NCBI GenBank assembly: GCA_038496445.1
Contig: JALMLS010000423.1
Location: 217,445-281,444 of the forward strand
Source: Trichosphaerium sp. ATCC 40318
Lineage: Eukaryota; Discosea; Flabellinia; Trichosidae
Direction of reading: 5' to 3'
DNA: 64,000 bases
Shown here: piece by piece, positions 22,421-34,397 of the stretch
Layout: each line of letters starts with the position of its first letter
How positions within the stretch are numbered: the stretch's first letter is position 1
The notes under the pieces: model-generated
Databases searched by the model: none
Seen by the model: the letters and a program-made list of their open reading frames with translations, nothing else
What the model was told of the DNA's origin: nothing
Program-made: the position numbers and the translations under genes

Positions 22421-22612
22421 AAAGACAAGCTATTAGGTATGATGTAATTGTATCACCCAAGAAAGAATAAATGAGAAAACCTTTTTTCAAATGGCTACCA
22501 TTGATTTATTTCATACTCTGCAATCTTACCACATCTCTTGCATTTAAATACGCCACTATCCAATATTAGAATAGTCTAATGAAACAAGTTATGTGAACAA
22601 ATAGTACCTCGC
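22421..22612. other. 3' flank, no gene recognised
   Basis: Short AT-rich gap after the SNF2 stop, containing AATAAA at about 22467. Confidence 0.5.
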
Positions 22613-22765
22613 TATGCCACCAGCACTTGCTGGAGTTCACACCATTGATCTTGATTGTAGTAAAGGCGGCATCAATTCGCTTTCTATGCACATGCAATAG
22701 ATCTTTCAAAATACACAGTTACTGATGAGGCTATTACACAATGGCTAAGTCGCGTTCCTATGTAA
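22613..22765 (+). pseudogene. Single-repeat remnant of the AGVHTI LRR family
   Basis: Plus strand: LAGVHTIDLDCSKGGINSLS, then a frame break, then VTDEAITQWLSRVPM-stop. This is about one to one and a half repeat units of the F-box/LRR family seen at 5.0-6.3, 8.8 and 53.2 kb, with no F-box nearby. It is too short to be functional. Confidence 0.6.
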
Positions 22766-22999
22766 TAGAAATATGTGAAACTGGCATTGAAAGCTACAAT
22801 ATTGTGAACAAAATAATAAATAAAAGTTATGAACAGTTAAATAGCCCTGAAATATGCCACCCTTACTACATGTACATGGTGCTGTTTCCATGTCTAAAGA
22901 GTATAAGCATGTAATATTACGTTACTCAAGTTTCGTCAGTGATTCATGCACAGCGGAATTTTTAACCTTAACTTTATTATCCACACTACAAACACTTGT

Positions 23000-24337
23000 T
23001 CACCAATCATACCATAGTTTACTACTAGAAACCCTCTGTATCATCTTTTGATGTGCACGCCTAAAATCACGTGGATGCCGATTTGAGAAATCCTTTCTTA
23101 AAGAATCAAAAATACTTGAAATTTCTGCTGATCTGCTTAGAATAAGGCATTTTTTATCATTAAGTACTTTCATGAAATGAGCCATGTTTAAATGATACAT
23201 ATCATCTGATAAATCAAAGAAGAATAGTGTTAGGTATTCTCTTGTATTATACTGAGAAGCAGTGACTAGTAAACCCATAGAAAATTTACAACGTATACCT
23301 TTGAGATGACGACAAGAAGATAAAAGAGTATGCCATCCTGCATCATGTGAAGAGTTGTACGCATAGAATTGTATGTAATTCAATTTAGGACATGATCTTG
23401 ATATCAGAGATAGTTCAGTACTTGATAGTGATGATGAGCCAATACTTAAAGTATTCAAAGAATGACATATCCTATTCTTGAATAAAACATTCAACACACT
23501 TTGTGTACCTTTCATTATATTCAAGCTGTTAAGTTCAAGTGTCTTTAAGTACTTTAAAGTTGATACTAATCTAAAAACAGATTGATCTATTGCAGATGCC
23601 ATGAGATTGCTGAATACAAGTGTATTCAATTTATCACAGTTTGATATACAGTTGTTTATACCTTTCTGTCTCGGTGAGATCCGTGGCTTAACTAAAACCA
23701 ACGATTTTAAGCCAGGTAAAATATTTCCAATAGCTTCAATGTCTTCGTTTTTAAGACCAACAGTGCGAATCGATGTTAATCTAGTACAAGCGTTGATAAT
23801 GTCACGAAATACAGGTGTACTGTGGCCAAGTTTCAGGACCTCCAATCGCGTTAGAAGCGTTAACAATGAATATCCTTTGTCTCCAAGATTTCTGGCACTA
23901 CCAACACTGAAGCATCGTAGAGAAGGGATATGCTCTGTTATCAAGGCAGTAAAGTCTTTACTAATCTCTGTTGAAACCCTTGGAAGTCCTAGAGCCACTA
24001 AAGACTTAACAGAAGGACTTGAGTTCTTCTCGCTTTTGATTTCAATTAATTTTTGAATATCGCCATTGGCAATGTTTTTACTGGCATACAAGTTCACAGA
24101 GCGAACGTGTTTAATGTAAGTTGTGTCTACTAATAGTTCAAGAGAGAGATTATCACTATTAGTGGAGTATTCAACGTATTGGTAGTGGATTGAACTTAAA
24201 AGCAGAGTATTAAACGTCCTGCATACAAGTTTGAGAATAGGTAAAGCGTCTGTCTCTAGAAAGCCAATAATAAGATCAAATACATTGCATATAAATAAAG
24301 CTTTGCTTTCAACGACTCTTTGTTTACTGTCAGTCAT
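23000..24337 (-). CDS. F-box/LRR protein (single exon)
   Basis: 445 codons without introns from ATG 24337 (MTDSKQRVVESK). Residues about 12-50 form an F-box-like segment (FICNVFDLIIGFLETDALPI, then LKLVCRTFNTLLLSS). The rest is a set of irregular leucine-rich repeats of the RNI/AMN1 type (for example PSLRCFSVGSARNLGDKGYS, TRLEVLKLGHSTPVF, LKYLKTLELNSLNI, SCPKLNYIQFYA). It is probably a substrate receptor of an SCF ubiquitin ligase; substrate unknown. It is unlike the regular AGVHTI repeat family and is compact and intact. A CACGTG site lies 5 bases upstream of the start (plus coordinates about 24343) and another at about 24420, in the gap shared with the divergent gene at 24621. Confidence 0.75.
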   Translation of the reverse strand: MTDSKQRVVESKALFICNVFDLIIGFLETDALPILKLVCRTFNTLLLSSIHYQYVEYSTNSDNLSLELLVDTTYIKHVRSVNLYASKNIANGDIQKLIEIKSEKNSSPSVKSLVALGLPRVSTEISKDFTALITEHIPSLRCFSVGSARNLGDKGYSLLTLLTRLEVLKLGHSTPVFRDIINACTRLTSIRTVGLKNEDIEAIGNILPGLKSLVLVKPRISPRQKGINNCISNCDKLNTLVFSNLMASAIDQSVFRLVSTLKYLKTLELNSLNIMKGTQSVLNVLFKNRICHSLNTLSIGSSSLSSTELSLISRSCPKLNYIQFYAYNSSHDAGWHTLLSSCRHLKGIRCKFSMGLLVTASQYNTREYLTLFFFDLSDDMYHLNMAHFMKVLNDKKCLILSRSAEISSIFDSLRKDFSNRHPRDFRRAHQKMIQRVSSSKLWYDW

Positions 24338-24620
24338 TTAACGCCACGTGGAAAATAAATAAACGGCCGTGTTAAAGTCAACCAAAATCACCTAAAATCG
24401 GATTTTTATTTTTTGACCACACGTGATTGTTTGTACAAATACTGTTCGGTGAAAGCTCCACCCTAATAAACACACAGGAACATCAAAGAGGCATCACATC
24501 AACAAGGATTTTGTGCACTTGATTCTAAATAACAACAGCAAACCGGTATGGTAGTGATCTTTTTTTATTTAATTTTTTTGTTTACCTTTTCATATTTTTT
24601 TTTCTGTTTTTTGTTTACCA

Positions 24621-24911
24621 ATGTCTATTTACAGATTTTCTGGTATATTTAAATTACCAGTACTGTTTCTAAGATTAACAGTATTTTTAATCTTAGCTAT
24701 TGCTCTGTTCAATGTCTTCCTCTTTCCTGTAGTCAAAGAGAATCCTTTACTCTCCCATCTATCCAAGTCCGCTAGAGGGAAAAAATTAAGTCAGGCGAAA
24801 ACAACAGAAAAGAAAAAAAAGAAGAAAAAAAACTTCTCACGCAAGGTCAAGACAACCAAACCTGCTGATAAAATTGAGCCAACCATTATGCCTCATAACT
24901 TGTCATGTTGA
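24621..24911 (+). CDS. Small Lys-rich protein with hydrophobic N-terminus
   Basis: 96-codon open frame from ATG 24621. A strongly hydrophobic segment at about residues 10-40 (RLTVFLILAIALFNVFLFPV) can act as a signal peptide or membrane anchor. It is followed by a run of seven Lys, FSRKVKTTKPADK and a short tail ending MPHNLSC. It shares the order hydrophobic start, poly-Lys, SRKxK, KP with the product at 7667-7876. Function unknown. Part of the first codons could belong to an intron (TTTACAG acceptor at about 24634), so the start is uncertain. Confidence 0.45.
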   Translation: MSIYRFSGIFKLPVLFLRLTVFLILAIALFNVFLFPVVKENPLLSHLSKSARGKKLSQAKTTEKKKKKKKNFSRKVKTTKPADKIEPTIMPHNLSC

Positions 24912-24975
24912 AAAAACAAAATTCAACTGAACTGCACAAGGTAGGCGCCTTGACGTTCAAAAAAGTTTTTTTTTT

Positions 24976-27900
24976 TCAAAGCTTCGACAACGTACTTTCA
25001 TCCAAGTCTACCAATGTCTCTCCTTTTATCTCTTCCTTGGCGAATAACTCTATTAAATTATCCAAACCAATTAACTTGAGCCAAACAGCAACATCCTGAA
25101 TATTCCAATCTAAGAAAGGCTTGTCTTGAAGCATCTCAAGAATCTTGACATTAGTCACAAGACAGTCCTTAAGTATAATAGAATTAGGTCTTCCTCTTTG
25201 CTTCTCTAATAACTCTAAAGAGTCATCATTGAATCCTAACTCAGACTTGGAGCTATCATTAGAGCTCATAGCTTCTTGAATACTATCTGGAAGGTTCTTA
25301 GCTTCTTGTGGATTCGTTCTTGACCGTAGAATATTAACAACTTGATACATAGGTGGTCTATTATCTGGTTCGCCATCCCAGCATTGAGTCATAAGGTCTA
25401 TATAAAAATCTGGAGTATCTAAAATAACTATAAGTATGGTAGTTGGAAATTAAACAAGCAAGGCTAGGCGAAAGGCCAATTCAAAATTGTTTGAATTTTT
25501 TGTTTCAAATAATTTGACGTGCCTGGTATGCTAATAGGCTCTGGTCGATTACCACGTGCAACATGTAACTGTAAGGTTACAATACGTAGTCCTTGACCTT
25601 GGAATGGCACCTTCTCATGTAAAAGTTCCCACCTAGAATAGAGATTAATAACGAAACAAACCGAACTCATCAATAAAACCAAAAAAAACTACGTACATCA
25701 GAACGCCGAAAGAATAAACGTCCGAGCTTTCTTTAAATTTCCCTTCTAATGATATCTCCGGCGCTAAAATAACATATTAGTATTATAGAAGGACATATAT
25801 TTTATAAACGCACCCATATAAGCAGGAGTACCGCACATTGTTTTTGTTTTCATAGGGTCATCTTTTTTAATTGTATTATCTGTAATTGTGGAAATTCCAA
25901 AATCACAAAGTTTAGGCTGCCAATTAGCATCAAGAAGAATATTTTGACTCTTAATATCCCGATGAATACCTAATCACAAAACTTAAAAACACTTCACAGG
26001 GAAAATACGCATAAACGACCACAAGAACGAAAACAATTTCAACAACAAAAAATAAAAAAAAAGCAAAGAAAAAAAAAACATACATATTGGCTTATCCTCA
26101 TGCAAATGCCGTATTGCTTCACTAACCTATATAATGTATTAACTTAAAGGACAATTTTACCGTTGAAATCAAAAGATTAAAACCACGCAATGCACCTTTT
26201 CTAGTATGTCAATTTTCTCATTAAATGAAAATACTTTTTTTTTGTTTTTCTCTTTCTTTGACTTATCATGAAGCCAATCATACAGACTTCCTCTTGGCAT
26301 GTACTCCACCAAAAGACAAAAGAATCCATCAGGTGTCATACACGTTCCAAATATACAAATTATATGAGGATGTCTCTTCTTCCTTAAGAGAAAATCAGAA
26401 TACGCGAAATAAAAACAAATCCTGAATCAAAACAAAAATTCTAAGTTTTACACGAAGTAACATCCAGTATTTCTTTAATCTACTTTTTAATTCTTGTAAA
26501 AAATAGACAAGGTACCTGAATACTTCAAGTTCGTTCTCTATTTCAAGGTTGACAACATCTTGGTTCAAATCTCGAAAGATTTTTAGGGCAATATCTAACC
26601 CTCTATAATTAACCTTAAATACATCCGCTGAACCTCCTTGTGGCGTAGTGAGTATAAAAAAATACAAAAAAAAACAACAAAAAAGAATAAAACGTAAAAT
26701 ACCTCTTCCGACAGGCACTTTGGGTTGATCAAATATCAAATCAGCATAACTTAACGTTCCAAACGCTGGATGACAAGCTTGTAGGTTATTCTTAACTTGC
26801 TCAAACCTCTCTTCTGTCTTAGAATTACCTATTTCACGTCAGTTCCCAATCCAACCGAAAAAAACCCCAAAACACCAAAAATAGACACAAACGTACCAAG
26901 ATGTTTAACCATTCTATAATCAGAGGGATTACCATAAATCCATTCCTCATCTCCAAGTTTTGCAATAGCTAACTTTAGTATTAGTACAGTAAACTTACAA
27001 CCCAAAATAGGAAAATATAATTTTTTTTTCGACTTTTTTTGGAATGAGAATACAAAATTCTACTACCAGTTGTACAAATCAACTCATAGCAAACTTATGT
27101 TGTTCAATGTATTAAGATGATTATTAACGTACCTCTAGGTGGCCTTGGACTAACTATAACACAAGGATCTTGTGTTGGTTTTGCAAACTTTATACGCTTA
27201 GTATTAGATGAATTCGCCCAACGATACATTATAGACTTAATCAACGTTGTAAATACTTGTGGTACGCCTTGCCGCGTCTTAGCACTACATTCTGTGTACC
27301 CAACAGCGTTTATTTGGTTCACTAGTTCAATTGCCTATTATCCATAAGAGGAACCAAAAAAAACAGTTCGAAACAGGACAATGGAAGTTGCAAATACCGT
27401 TTTTAGCGAAACAGTCAGCAAAAATAAAAAAAAAAATAAAACCGCGTACTGTTTCCTTTGTAACTAACTGTAATGGCCTAAATGTTAAATGTTACGCATG
27501 TACGTGTATGTAATGATGAATATAAATAAGAATAAAGCGGGTTATTTTCTGGCAAAATAATCAAGTGAAAAAAACAAAAATAGGCATCTATGACGACATC
27601 AGCTTCCAGCCGAAAGCGAAAATGTGACATAAACGAACTTTTTTTTTTTGTAGACTTGGTTCAAACAGTACAAGAAGTGCTTCATAGCAAGCGCTGACGT
27701 ACCTAGAAGGGTTCCTCAAATCTTGCTTGCAACCGACCAATAGTATAGGTACATCAGGCGCCACCCTTGCGAGCTTTTTATGCCACTTGAACGCGTAAGA
27801 GCAACACAGAGGAAAAAAGTCGAGTGTTGGTATTATAAAATAAAACAAGCGGCCTTACCTCGTTTCTTATGTCTTGAATCGTATGTGGTACACCAATGGA

Positions 27901-28288
27901 GAAACAAAGCAAAAACGCATCGGCACCTTTAATGATTGTCGGCCAGTTTTTAGATATCTTTGCTCCTGAGGTATTGTAAGAACGCATACGCGGTGTAAAA
28001 TCGAATAAGTACCGCCTATTTCGTATATTTCAAACTCAACGCTTTCTGGTGATAGTACAGGTCCAGAGATCCTATCTAGGCGACCAATGTAACAATCGAG
28101 CTTTGTTGGTTGGTATCTAAGTATAAATGTTTGAAGAGTCGCAAATATCTCCAATAGACATTTCAAGCGCGTACGTTCTCTCAATGGCGCTTAGCCAGTT
28201 TGCATTTAGAAGTGACGTTTTTCCAGCGGCCAAGTATCCCACTACGACGATTTTGAGCTTGGTCACCCTTACATGACTATCGTCGCTA
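24976..28288 (-). CDS. Rho-family GTPase-TKL kinase-SAM fusion (first exon unresolved)
   Basis: Read from 28288 down. The Rho part has G1 KLKIVVVGYLAAGKTSLL, switch I ERTYQPTKLDCYIG, G3 EIGG (D to E), KGADAFLLCFSIG, G4 PILLVGCKQDLRNP and G5 GYTECSAKTRQGVPQVF (about 27290). After SPRPPR the exons continue in frame through a short intron (about 27130-27090) into VCYELICTT, and through a second (about 27066-26971) into AIAKLGDEEWIYGNPSDYRM, with no stop and no new ATG. The kinase follows: GGSADVFKVNYRGLDIALK, then HRDIKSQNILLD and CDFGIS (about 25965-25890), CGTPAYM, SSDVYSFGVLMWELLHEKVP and DNRPP. The catalytic HRD and DFG motifs are intact, so it should be active. The C-terminus is a SAM domain (WNIQDVAVWLKLIGLDNLIE) that stops at STLSKL, before the usual last helix. 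There is no CaaX box after the Rho part, which fits a fusion. The exon before 28288 with the start codon is not resolved. Two adjacent genes remain possible if transcripts show separate ends. Confidence 0.65.
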
Positions 28289-28656
28289 CTGTGAACAATA
28301 TTAGATTAAAAAAAAAATAATCGTTTGCAGGCATCTGTAGAATAGCGAGTATACGATATATAAGTATTCGAGATGGCATGCAGCCAAGGTTTAAACCAAA
28401 ACTTGCCTCATTGAGATTGCTTGGCATACGTCACGATCAAATGTTGTGTGCTTATTGTTCACTGACTACTCCGTGTGTTGGCTGTCTTTATAGTGCCCTT
28501 GGTTAAGTCTTGACTTGTTACTATTACAATTTTTCCCAATTCGAACGAATGGAGCAAACATGGGAGAATCTAAACTACCAAGATCTCACAACGTGTTGTG
28601 TGCCGAAATAGCTCGCCGCAAAAATTGTTTGTTCAATCTTTTAATATAAATACACT

Positions 28657-29480
28657 ATGGCGCACAGGTTGGTCACTTTATAGCTTCTGATTATTAGTTT
28701 CGCTCTGTGAACTAAAATTGCATTGTCTCGCTAAAACAGCGTTTTACGTTCCTCTTGCACTATCTGGCACTTGTAATTACTCTCCCACGCTCGAACGTAC
28801 CTTTGGATGTTATTACACAGCAGTGTTTCGAGTTCATGGCGATCGCCTTTCAGGTGATATCAATTGGAAGATGAGGTAGCCAATACTACTGGTAATTGTT
28901 ATTACATCACGTGCTCGTTATTGACAAGCTTTGCAACAGGTTTGGCAGAAGATCAAAGTGCAAGTAGAACAGTTCTGTCAGATTTTGTAAAGTTTTGTTA
29001 TTTCTTGCAAGAACCGACAGCTTTGACAACAGCCAGTTCATCACTTTCTTAACTCATGACAACGTACCGTCTTCCCGTCCTTATGTACATTAAGGCAAGA
29101 CGAAAAGTAATGTCAAGAAGTTGCAAGATCTGTCAGACGAAAATGTGTTAACTGCTTGCCAAGTCCGCAATGTTATTGTATCGTGTGCACCAACAAGCTT
29201 CCAAATTTATCCGCTGTGGATGACTTTATCTATGATGTTAACAGCAAGCTCAAACGGGTATCGTGTGCATTGATAGACGTTCGCGGTAACGTGAACATCC
29301 ATTTTCGTAAACTCAATTTAACCGGAGAAGGTTCGCTATGAACCTGTTAATTCATATACATCATGTTGAGAACTGATTGTACCCACAGCGATAATATCAA
29401 ATCATTAAAGATGATACCATCTGTTTCACGTGTCACTGAAAATTCAGATTGCTGTCAAACTATTTACGTAAATCCAGGTC
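28657..29480 (+). CDS. Candidate multi-exon gene, unknown product
   Basis: ATG 28657 lies 10-15 bases after an AATATAAATA box. A chain of short exons with proper splice sites can be read: MAHRL, then RFTFLLHYLALVITLP (hydrophobic) to FEFMAIAFQ, then VWQKIKVQVEQFCQI, then FFDNSQFITFLTHDN, then SNVKKLQDLSDENVLTACQV. Downstream exons around 29150-29480 are ambiguous. I recognise no family. The model is weak and the 3' end is a guess; it could also be leader or noncoding DNA upstream of the receptor kinase gene. Confidence 0.25.
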
Positions 29481-29572
29481 AGTAGCATTTTGTAAATTTA
29501 TTTCAGTAAATGATAAGAAATCTCTGTATCATTTTCGCATCTTTATTCACGTTTTGAAGACCACATACTTTG

Positions 29573-32500
29573 ATGCTACTGAAACGCACCTTCCGTAAGT
29601 AATTTGTACATACTTTCCTTCCATCAATATCCAGAAGGAAAGCAGCACTGTACAAAATCGGTACTTTACAAAACTAAATATTTAATAGCTATATACGCTC
29701 TCATATTATTATCAAGCGTTGGAGTAACTTTTAGTGCGATATCCCAAGACACAGCAATAAAAAATGCTGTTTTGTATCACGTTGATGCCACCAAGGTAAC
29801 TCAAAAAGCAAGGTAGTATCACGTTTTATATTAATTAATGCGTAGACCGTTCGCTTTGGTGCTTTTGGGTTTCAGTATACCATTGACTCTTTAGTTGGTG
29901 TCACACTGTCTAACGTTCAGTTTTTGGACATAAATAGCGGCAATGGCCAGTACCTATACGAAAAATACGATCGTAATGAGGTACACTTTTTAATTGGAAC
30001 CTAAAAACTCACACCTTTAGAACAACATAATACAAACAATGAATTGTGGTGGAACGTGCCAATCACGTGATCTTAAAACAAATGTATTACTCGATACCTT
30101 CCGATGGCCTTATGCACCTCCATATACTCGTTTTGTATCTGATGGAACGGTTTTCATTGACCACAGGCACAACACAGATCCGCCGTCACATCAAAGAGTT
30201 AGCGTGTACGTTTCAACCAAAGAGTATAACTTCAATTAACACTTTTTGGATTTAGGTCTAAGTATCTTACAAATGGCACTTTCGATCATCTTTATGGTAC
30301 TTTTCTAGGTATCAAAGAGTTGTATGCCACACCTAATGAACTCTTACGGTACAAACCAATTCACGTGACTTTTAAAAATGGGTAATTGCTCTTAGGGTTG
30401 TTTACCTTGATGGAACTATCGTAGACTTCAATGGTGATTATGTCGATGCTGCATTTTTCTATCAACAGCCAGATAATTGTACTGATATGCCTTGTGTGGA
30501 TACAACAGATCTCGTATTTGGTATTTTTATACTTGACATTGTCTTTTATCCTAACGTCGTGCAACTGGTTCAGTAATTCTATGTAGTTATTGATGCTTCT
30601 GAAGCTGCTTTGGGTAATACAGATTGTCTTATTGGAGGTACTTGACTCCTATTTCCTTCCGAGTATTTCTATTTGGTTTAATTTCAAAAGGTCAACCATG
30701 TCTAACGTCTGTAAACGGTTTTTTTGGAGAATACAACAGAACTTCTTTTGAAGAATGTTGTGAATTTTATAATTGGGATACATACTTTACTTTCATAAGA
30801 AACGAAATTGCAGGATTAAAGTTTGGAGAGTATGGTTTTCGTACTGGCATTGTTCTTTATCGTGATCAAGGTCATGTATCTCTACCTCTTGGAAGCTACA
30901 CAAAACAACATTTCTTGAATGAAATGGACAAAATTTATAGGCTTAATATTCCTGCTGGGTGTTCAAACGTTTCTTCAGGTAGTAGAAAATAGTTAAAATC
31001 TTGACACCGTGCGTTTTAATTGTTTTTTTATCAGGTCTTGATGTTGCACGTGACCTTTTTAAACAACACGGGCGAACAGATAGAAACAATAAAAAGATTG
31101 TAATCAATCAATACGGCAGTGATGTAAAGTGCGATGGTATTTCTGCGTCAATGATGGCATCAGACATGAGAAACGATGTGCGGACTATTTTTTTTCCAAA
31201 TTAATTGCCTGATAAAACAAACAGGGATTCACAATCCTATCGATCGAGATTGGTACTGGATCTACAAGTCTTGGACAAAACACAACATTTGTAGAAAATG
31301 TTGATAGACTAGCAGATGTCCTTGATACGTTTTCAAGTGGAATTTGCTCAAACGAAGGTAATACAAGATTATTAGATTTCCTCTTGAAATGTGCTTACTT
31401 TTTTGTTTCAGTTTCGAATCCATGTGGATCTTCATGCAATGGTATCTGTGATTGTGACCTTGCATGTACTTGTACAAAAACAATATGTGATGATGCAAAT
31501 CGTTGTACATACGATATATGCGAAGGACCTCACAAGGGATGTACATTTAATCCATTACCAATTTTGCCAAATACTGAACCTTCTATTTTCTGTAAGCTCA
31601 CTATATCACTCCTTTCTTCTCTTGAATTAATATTCGAATCTTAAGGTGGCAATGAAGAGTACTGTAATCCTAATTCTACGGCTCACAGGGCCGAAACACA
31701 TATTGCGGCTCTTCCTTATGTATCTAATTACATTGAAACAGATTGTATTGCCCATACACCTATGGAATGTGACCCTTCATGTGAATCTGCAGATGTATGC
31801 ACTACTAGTTGGTGTGATATTACGACAGGACAATGTGTAACTGAGAAAAGAGAACCAGGTTAATCAATATCTACTTTTTTTTGAACATCCTATTAACACA
31901 TCATAGGTGCATTGAGCTTTGGTTGCCTAGAACACGACCCACAAAATTTATATTATTGTGAGCCATCTACATTTCCACTAGGAACCTTCAAGGGATGTGC
32001 ATCGAAGCTTCTCAATGATGTACGTCAACATAACTCTCACTCAAATCAAACTGAACTTGACTAAACAATCTTCAACACCCGCACTTATTTTTTGATTGTA
32101 GATATGTTCCGAAAACGTTCCTGAATGTTCTATTTATGCTGAAGATCTTGAAAGTTGGCATCTAGTTCCTTTCAGTATCCCTGAAGCTCCAGGACAAACT
32201 TTTATGAATCCAGAATGTCTTTATGAACCATTACCAGCTTGTTATCAAATCGTTGCTCCAAAACCAGCACCAACAGCTCCACCAACAATACCACCAATAC
32301 CACCACCAACAAATACAACAAGCACCTTAGATGAGCCTTCTGGTAACTCAAACCGTATGTTAAACGGCCAGTTTTAACAAATTCTTGTCATCTCTTCTCA
32401 TCACTTCTTAGTGTCATGGATATTACCAATAGTGGTTGTAGCTTTTTTGCTTATTGCAATTTGTGTTGGAATATTCTTATGGTATTGGTGTTCAAGGAAG

Positions 32501-33645
32501 GAATCTTTAGTACGAAATGAAGACTCTATTGATATGGGTAACCATCCAAACGGAACTCAAGCTGAAGGTTTTCTGAAATACAGTGATCTCACACTTGGAA
32601 GAGAAATTGGTACCTAACTTTCTTTTGCCTTGTTCTTTTTCTTGCCTTACGGTTTGAGCAGGTTCTGGGAGTTTCGGGAGTGTACTGAAAGGTGTGTACA
32701 ATGGAAAACAAGTGGCGATAAAAGTGTCAACAACTGGAAATGAAGACAATCAAAGCTTTTTAAGAGAAGTACGTACAATACAACAATCTACTTGCGTGCA
32801 TTAATCACTCCTGTTATAGGTTGAAGTAAATCTTAATCTTCCACCACATCCAAATATAGTTGGTACTGTAGGTATGTGTTTAAATGATGGTAAACCGATA
32901 CTTGTATTGGAGTTCATGGCAAACGGATCATTGTCAGAGTTGTATGAGAAAAAACAGTCAGACTTTACTTTTGAAGAGATAAAACAATATCTTGTTTCAA
33001 TAGCTTGTGGCATGACATTCTTGCATGCAAATAGTATTGTTCACAGAGATCTGGCTTGTAGAAATGTACGACAACAGCATTCTATCTTTTTTCTTACTTA
33101 CTTCAATGTAGATTCTTGTACGCACATTCACTTCATTGAAGACTGAAGTTCTTATTTTCCTTGTAGTTATCAAAAAAAACATAACCAAAATAAGCGATTT
33201 TGGCATGTCAAGGTGAGCGAATATATGATATGTAACTGCATGTTAATTTTTTGTACAGAAAATTAGCTTTGGAAGGAGGACCAAATGAAACAGTAACAAA
33301 TATTGGTCCGATCAAATGGATGGCTCCAGAATCAATAGCTCTGCGCTACGAAACAGCTAGTGATGTACAAATAGACCATAATCCAAGTATCTTCTAATTC
33401 TTCTGTATTAGGTATGGTCATTTGGAATGCTTTCTTGGGAACTTATTAAAAGGACAACACCTTTTGGTAAAGTAAAAGATCTGTTTGATCTTGCTGTTAA
33501 AATCAGAGATGAAGGACATACACCAGAAGTCGATAATATTCATCCACATTGGATAAATTTGATGGAAGCTTGTTGGAAGTTTAATACATCTGATCGACCA
33601 ACATTTGAACACATTGAACAAACAATAGCCAACTTAGAAGAATAG
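29573..33645 (+). CDS. Receptor tyrosine kinase with vWA-type ectodomain, copy 1
   Basis: About 18 small exons. ATG 29573 (MLLKRTF) joins GKQHCTKSVLYKTKYL and a signal-anchor ALILLSSVGVTFSA. The ectodomain includes TNVLLDTFRWPYAPPYTRF and then a von Willebrand A-like fold: DTTDLVFVIDASEAALGN (about 30495-30620, MIDAS-like DxSxA), FGEYGFRTGIVLYRDQG, NNKKIVINQYGS and FTILSIEIGTGSTSLGQ. A Cys-rich stretch (NPCGSSCNGICDCDLACTC, CDPSCESADVCTTSWC) and a Pro-rich stalk follow. The single membrane span WILPIVVVAFLLIAICVGIF (about 32415-32475) precedes a cytoplasmic kinase with true tyrosine-kinase signatures: GSGSFGSV, VAIKV, HRDLACRN (about 33045), SDFGMS, PIKWMAPES, VWSFGMLSWEL. It ends TIANLEE-stop. 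All catalytic residues are present. The juxtamembrane reads EDSIDMGN, so the tyrosine of the YVDM site in copies 2 and 3 is missing. This copy alone keeps the consensus acceptor (TTTCAG) of intron 2. Confidence 0.85.
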
Positions 33646-34109
33646 AAACAACCACAAAGAATCTTCATTGAAGGTTTCTCCGTAATTTAATAAAACACAT
33701 TACAATGAGCTTTTTTTTCAAGACCCCTACTATTCCAAAGCCACAAAACCAAACAAATTAAGTAGGCCCTTAGTTGTAAACTGCTTTATCTTGTTCAATA
33801 GTAAGAAATAACAGAACTTGGTTAGAACTGTACTATCTGTCACCCTTTAAGAGCTTTTACCCATCAAAAGTGTCAGTTCTGACAGTTCTACCCCAAGTTG
33901 GACAACCTTGAAGATCAGTCAAATCTCAAACTGTACCTGCAGATCAGTACATTCTTGGTTTTGTTCGCAAACTTGCTTGTGACGGACAATATTGTACCTA
34001 TACTGCTTTTACGAGTTAATGGCATTAATCGCCTTTCAAGTTAAATAATTGAAAAGACAAGGTAATAAATGCTACTTAACACAACAAGTATAGGTGACAT
34101 CACGTGCTT
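33646..34109. other. Spacer between receptor kinase copies 1 and 2
   Basis: 3' flank of copy 1 (AATAAAA at about 33688). No gene. Related sequence occurs after copy 2 at 38690-39000, so it is part of the duplicated unit. Confidence 0.6.
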
Positions 34110-34314
34110 GTTGATAGTAATAGTTAAATATATTTTCAATAAGCTTACAGATTTTTGCAAAAGTTCGATGTCGATCAGATGTATTAAACTTCCAACAAGC
34201 TTCCATCACATTTATCCAATGTGAATGAATATTATCAACTTGTGGTGTATGTCCTTCATCTTTAGATCTCACAGCAAGATAAAACAGGTCTTTTACTTCA
34301 CCGAAAGAGTTCAC
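34110..34314 (-). pseudogene. Inverted kinase C-lobe fragment
   Basis: The minus strand reads FGEVKDLFYLAVRSKDEGH, then VDNIHSHWINVMEACWKFNT and SDRHRTF. This closely matches the last kinase exon of the three receptor genes (FGEIRDLFDLAVKIRDEGHT...), in the opposite orientation and with no other kinase exon attached. It lies just upstream of copy 2. The tail diverges after SDR, where the receptors read PTFEHIEQ. Confidence 0.85.
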
Positions 34315-34397
34315 GTGCTTTTTCGTTAAGTTAAGTCAATTAGAAAAGGTTGATCATTTTAGTAAATTTATTCCAGTACTGACCGCTACCTTCTTTA

